The notes under the pieces: generated by a model
What the model was told of the DNA's origin: nothing
The model's database searches: none
The model's input: the letters and a program-made list of their open reading frames with translations, nothing else
Assembly: GCF_963675165.1 (NCBI RefSeq)
Contig: NC_087387.1
Span: forward strand, 3,411,990 to 3,434,489
Direction: 5' to 3'
DNA length: 22,500 nt
Source: Halichondria panicea
Taxonomy: Eukaryota; Porifera; Demospongiae; Suberitida; Halichondriidae
Part shown: positions 17,876 to 22,500 of the stretch, piece by piece
Layout: every line of letters begins with the position of its first letter
Position numbering within the stretch: position 1 is the stretch's first letter
Made by a program: the position numbers and the translations under genes

Positions 17876-19445
17876 CTGCGTCGCTGTTGCCGGTGCAATG
17901 GTTCTGCTAAGTGCCTGAATCTCCCCATGCTCTCATTGTCTCCCTGGGGAGGCTGGGAGATGCCATAACACTCCACCTCAAGGCACATCGTCCTCTTCCT
18001 CTGGTCCTCCCCAAAACTCAATCTCCGATCATGATCCCATAAGATCTCACACACCGGGCTCTCTTCCTGATTCTCAGCCCCCAAACCTCCCCACTCGGTC
18101 ACTCGGTCCTCAGTACCCACATTCCCACATTCCCACTCTCCGTCCCCAAAGGGGCCCGAGACTCCTGGGCTGCTTCTCTGAGTATTCTCTGAGTACCTCT
18201 CTCTCTCATCTACTGTTGCCAACCCAACTGACTGTTCCCTCTGGCTGAAACTTACTATGCTAGCCGAGTGCGTCCTAGCAAGCCCTGCTTCTGGCCATCG
18301 CCTCCGCTGGTGAGAAATCCTTAAGCTAGTAAAGTCTCGCCTCAAACGTTGGGACGATGGGGACTGCCTAGGCCTCTGGACTGAAGCAGTGGAGAGCTAA
18401 CAGCCGACGAACCTCCGTAACCAAAATGCCTTACATGCCGCTCAGAACGGCCAATACAGAAAAGCCATGAAGGCTCTTGGAGCAGCCCCAGCAGACGAAA
18501 CAGTCCTGAAAGACATGCTAAGACATGCTAAGCAAGCACCCCCAGGTTCCTCCTCCTGGGACTCCCCCTGGCCCTACCCCATCACCAATCAAATTAACGG
18601 GGTCAATTGTCTCGAAAGGAGTTAAGTCATTCCCCCCTGGCTCAGCCCCAGGGCCCCCGTCCAAGCCACCTCCGTGAGGCTGTTCTTTGCCCGTCACCAG
18701 ATCACGGGAATAGACTGCTCTTCTCTCTAACCAGCCTGGTAAACCTGCTAGCTTTTCCACCCTCCATCAGACCTCATCTCTGTGGGGCAACTCTAATCGC
18801 TATTAAGAAGAAATGTGGAGGATTACGCCCAATTGCCATCGGTGAGTCTCTTTGTCGGCTCACTTCGAAATGTCTCGCTTTCTCTTCTCGACCCGACCCT
18901 TCCCCCAAACCAGCTGGGCGTTGGAGTAAAAGGGGCAATTATCCACGCAGTATCCAGCCACTTCTCCTCAAGCCCCAGCGACAGGTGCTGGACTCTCCTT
19001 GTGGATTTTTCTAATGCATTCAATAGCATCGATCAGGGAAGCATGTTTCAGGAGTTCCGCAACCTCTCTCTCCCCCTGGATAGAAGCCAGCCAGCCCAGC
19101 CAGCCCAACCTTCTTCTGGGAAGCCACTCCCTACTCAGCTGCAGCGACCTCATTGAAAGAGAAGGTCCGAGAATTGGCCTCCACTTAAATAAAGCCAAGT
19201 CTCTCCTCAATATTCCTGCTGAGGCTGATCAATCTGTCAACCCCCTGCTATCCCCATACTCCTTGGTTGCCCAGTCGGTCCTTCTGCGAGGCTTCATTTC
19301 AAACCCGCATAGACAAGATCAAACTCTCTCTGAACCTTCTCCACACCCTTAAAGACTCTCAAGCACAAACCACTCTGCTACGCTCATGTCTTGCACTTCC
19401 CAAAGTTGTCTCAGTACTCTGGGCCTCACCAAGGGAGTCAGCAAC
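17876..19445 (+). pseudogene. Non-LTR-type reverse transcriptase, decayed, active site deleted
   Basis: The + strand encodes, in pieces, a cysteine-rich N-terminal segment (CRCNGSAKCLNL at about 17887, then CLPGEAGRCHN after a frame change), a Pro/Ser-rich linker, and a region with GQYRKAMKALGAAP near 18447. The reverse transcriptase part follows: REAVLCPSPD (18673), LFSLTSLVNLL (18721), a GGLRPIAIGESL motif (18818), QLGVGVKGA (18912) and LLVDFSNAFNSID (18997). This last block holds the first catalytic Asp of RT domain A. Next come SSGKPLPTQL and then REGPRIGLHLNKAKSLL (about 19160-19210), the part that normally follows the YxDD box. The roughly 90 residues between, with the QGDPLGP and YxDD motifs, are missing. 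C-terminal pieces (RRIDK-like, LLRSCLALPKVV) end near 19445. At least four frame changes. The GC content is well above that of the neighbourhood. RT identity is secure; the clade is not assigned. Confidence 0.78.
18511..18530. repeat. Exact 10-bp tandem duplication in the reverse transcriptase remnant
   Basis: AGACATGCTA occurs twice without a spacer. Confidence 0.95.
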
Positions 19446-19550
19446 ACCATGACACTCAGGGCAGGTGAACTGGTCATTGTGCAGCGGCCAGTAACACAGG
19501 CACGGCACGATCGAAACTCACGATCCTGGAGGTGACGGGCACCATGTCAT

Positions 19551-20560
19551 TCATGGAAAAATCCTGTCGAAAGAATTATGTCGATTTTTAATCTTGGTCT
19601 GCAAAGTGTGGGGTTGATGCGAGCATCTATGGATGCTGACAGGTGTAAAAATATGGGTGATTTACGAGCCAAGTGGCAAGAAACCTGAATTTAAGGAGAA
19701 GACACTGGATAGCATAGCTCCAGTCAAGATTTTGCTTTGTTTAATAGGCTTCAGCTAAAAAGTGAACCGTTCAAATCATCTAGTGCTGCGTCTGAAACTG
19801 CAATTGACGATATTTGGAAGTGTGTGTTCAGGAAGTGTGTTCAGGAAGTGGAACCAACTAATTCGACGAGAACCAACTGAGGAAAGGACGGATCTAAAAG
19901 CCATTGTTGCACTCTCCGTTTGTAATCAAGAAGTGTGGATCTTTTGATTGTTCCATTTGCCGACCACCAATTGAAGAATTTTCAGCGCTTCACGATTTCC
20001 TGATCCAATGCCTGGACCATTACAATGCCTGGACCATTACAAGACATTTATTGAGGTTTATGGGACGAATACAAATGAGTCACACCGCCCGTCTCTTCAA
20101 AAAAAGTCTAGAGCCAAAACTCTTCTATTTTCATCAACCCTTCGCCACGTTCAAAACGTTGACATGATGCTAATGCTAGAGTGTGAACACTGTGGTCGAT
20201 GGCGTTTGCTGTACTCTAAATATAAACTAACAAAAGAGGAGAGAACCGAACTTGACAACGCTCTAGAAGAAAATTAATATCATTTACCTGTGGGTCACCT
20301 CTTCAAGATTTGGATTTGCCTGGAAGGTTGGCGAACGTTTATGTTCGGGATATGGTGTGTGAAGAACCTATAGAACGCTTGTATTACACAGCCAAGTACC
20401 TGTATCTACTGTGGATGCACTCAGGAAACAGACAATTCTCAGTTCTACCCACAATGTTCTGGATGCCAAAAATACCTTTGCCTGTATGATATAGTTGTTA
20501 TTTTTGTACAATTTCATGTTGTAAACCTTTTTAAAACACAAATTGAAAATAATAAAAAAA
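19551..20560 (+). pseudogene. Cysteine-rich coding remnant, possibly the 3' end of gene H
   Basis: The text starts SWKNPVERIMSIFNLGLQ (19551), continuing VGLMRASMDADRCKNMGDL to a frame break at 19684. The H-x-NP-x-ER pattern recalls the last part of DDE-type (RNase H-fold) enzymes, but this is only a resemblance. Then come EFKEKTLDSIAPV, FKSSSAASETAIDDIWK, KKCGSFDCSICRPP (19930), VYGTNTNESHRPSL (20057), DMMLMLECEHCGRWRLLY, FTCGSPLQDLDL, YVRDMVCEEPIERLYYTAKY and finally CIYCG with YPQCSGC (about 20402-20466). Paired cysteines suggest two or three zinc sites at the C-terminus. Exact duplications at 19823-19848 and 20006-20039 and single-base changes break the frame. An AATAAA-like signal lies at 20549. 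Whether it belongs to H is unproven: style, strand and order fit. Confidence 0.6.
20006..20039. repeat. Exact 17-bp tandem duplication
   Basis: CAATGCCTGGACCATTA occurs twice without a spacer and shifts the frame before the VYGTNTNE block. Confidence 0.95.
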
Positions 20561-21030
20561 GTGCTGACACTGCAAATAATTGTGGCTCAGTTGCTGTTGT
20601 CCCTCCTGGCCTCAAGTAATCAGGGAAGTAACCTGACCAGAAACAGAACTACCTCTTGTTGTGGCCTATAGAATAACAGCCAAAAATCATCAAAACAGCT
20701 TTTATTGCATATACAGTTAGTGCAATGCTTCGTGCACCTGCTGGTGAAGTTTTAAGCGTTATCTGCTTACCATAAGAGCAGGCCAGCAGTGCATGGATAT
20801 GAAACGACGGTAGTTTACGGTGTCCCACTCATTGCATCGGATGTAGCGGAAGTTTACGGTATAGTATACGATTATTCCAAATAAAAATGGTCTCAAAGAG
20901 AGTCACTAGTTGTTCCAGCACTGAGTCTGAGAGCGTTATTTGAGACGAATTTATGAATGAGAATAATGATGATGGAGGCTCTAAGATAGCCTTGAGTCAT
21001 GACAAGGATGCATTTTACATGTATATAACA
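20561..21030. other. Unique spacer before the right satellite
   Basis: No gene or element recognised. A short repeat, (A)GTTTACGGT, occurs near 20812 and 20851. Confidence 0.5.
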
Positions 21031-22257
21031 CACACACTCACACACACAGGGGGCACACAACACACATACACACACACGCACACTCAGGCACACGCACACA
21101 GGGGCACACACACACGCACGACACACATCACACATGGGGGACACATATATACACACACACACAGGCACACACATTAAAAAAAAACACCACACACACACCA
21201 CGCACACACACACACGCACACACTCACACACGCACACACCAGCACACAACAAAGGGGGCACACACACACACACAGGGGGGACACACACACACGCACCCAC
21301 AGGGGCACACACACGCACACACACACACACGACACACAAACACATAGGTACACACACACAGGGGCACACACACAGGCACACACACTCACAAACACCACAC
21401 ACACACGCACACACAGGGGCACAAAACACAGGGGGCACACACACACACGCACACAAACACTCACGCAACACACACACACGCACACACAGGGGCACATACA
21501 CACACAAGCAGACACACACACACACACAAGGGCACACACACGCACACACAGGGGCACATAACACAGGGGGCACACACACACACACGCACACAAGCACTCA
21601 CGCAACACACACACGCACACACAGGGCACATACACACACAAGCAGACACACGCACACTCAAGGGCACACACACAAGGGCACACACACGCACGGGCACACA
21701 CACGCACACGCACACACACCACACGCACACACACACACGCACACACACACAAATCCACACGCACACACGCACGCACAGCATATACGCACACACACAAATC
21801 CACACGCACACGCACACGCACACACACAAAACACACACAGGACGCACACACAGGGGACACACACACACACGCACACACAGGGGCACACACGCAAACACAG
21901 GGGCACACACAGGGCACACATACAAACGCACACACAGGGGGCACACACACACACAGGGACACACGGGGCAAACACACACACACAACACAGAGGCACACAT
22001 ACACACATACGCACACGCACACACACACACTACACACACGCACGACACACACACACACACACACTCACGCACATACAGGGGGGCTCACACACATACACAC
22101 ACACACACACTCACGCACATACAGGGGGGCTCACACACACACACACACGCACACACATAGGGGCACACACGCAAACACAGGGGCACACACAGGGGCACAC
22201 ATACACACACACGCACACACTCACACATGCACACACAGGGGCACACAACACAGGGGA

Positions 22258-22305
<48 letters not shown>

Positions 22306-22500
22306 CACACACACTCACAAACACCACACACACACGCACACACTCACACACGCACATACAGGGGCACAGAACACAGGGGGCACACACACACACACACACG
22401 CACACACAGGGGCACAAGCAGACACACGCACAGTCAGGGGCACACACACAAGGGCACACAAACACACACACGCACACACACACACACACCACACGCACAT
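21031..22500 (+). repeat. (CA)n satellite with GGGG interruptions, right block
   Basis: Same composition and orientation as 1-2246. Longer-period copies are visible: the blocks around 21409-21480 and 21542-21615 share ACACAGGGGCACA(A/T)AACACAG and ACTCACGCAACACACACAC at a spacing near 133 bp. Near 22062 and 22112, ACTCACGCACATACAGGGG recurs at about 50 bp. It runs to the window edge. Confidence 0.95.

Noticed and set aside
17854-18345. 163-codon minus-strand frame
   Set aside because: Antisense shadow of the + strand reverse transcriptase N-terminal region, where the Cys-rich motif reads well.
21174-22498. Cys-Val-rich minus-strand frames in the right satellite
   Set aside because: Same dinucleotide artefact.

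Overview
The window is eukaryotic, most likely from an early-branching metazoan. A demosponge is my best guess, an inference from the AT-rich DNA, the very short introns (about 42-65 bp) and the protein families seen. It contains no intact gene. It is an ~18.8 kb island of nested, decayed mobile elements and host-gene fragments between two blocks of (CA)n/GGGG satellite (1-2246 and 21031-22500), both with CA on the + strand.

Layout: element X (2831-4998, 9-bp target duplication GGTCCCAGT) carries its own insertion W (2942-3646, 5-bp duplication CCATG). Just downstream starts the 5' part of a broken host-type gene H (5086-5752). H is interrupted by element Y (5753-13055, 9-bp duplication CCGCACGCA), a relative of X in inverted orientation, and resumes at 13065. 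Y is itself split by a 6.1 kb Mutator-like (MULE) element M (6612-12694, 8-bp duplication TGATAAAA). The matching site in X lacks M, so X serves as an empty-site control. M is split in turn by a 545-bp fold-back element Z (8970-9514).

M is the most interesting object. Between its terminal repeats it has, all on the + strand, a ubiquitin-specific-protease-like gene (USP, 6738-8066), a SUMO-protease-like gene (Ulp1/C48, 8214-9905) and a MULE transposase with SWIM and PHD zinc fingers (about 10201-12478). Plant MULEs that carry Ulp1 domains are known. I know of no description of an animal-type MULE carrying both a de-ubiquitinase and a de-SUMOylase fold. All three genes are damaged, so this copy is a relic, but the arrangement should be traceable in intact copies.

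Downstream of H (15000-19500) lie a 121-bp tandem duplication, a 1.1 kb fold-back element F (16479-17569) and a decayed non-LTR-type reverse transcriptase that has lost its active-site segment (17876-19445). A cysteine-rich coding remnant (19551-20560) follows, perhaps the tail of H. Exact 10-17 bp tandem duplications occur throughout elements of all ages and break the reading frames of H, M and the tail; they are either a distinctive mutational process or an assembly artefact.
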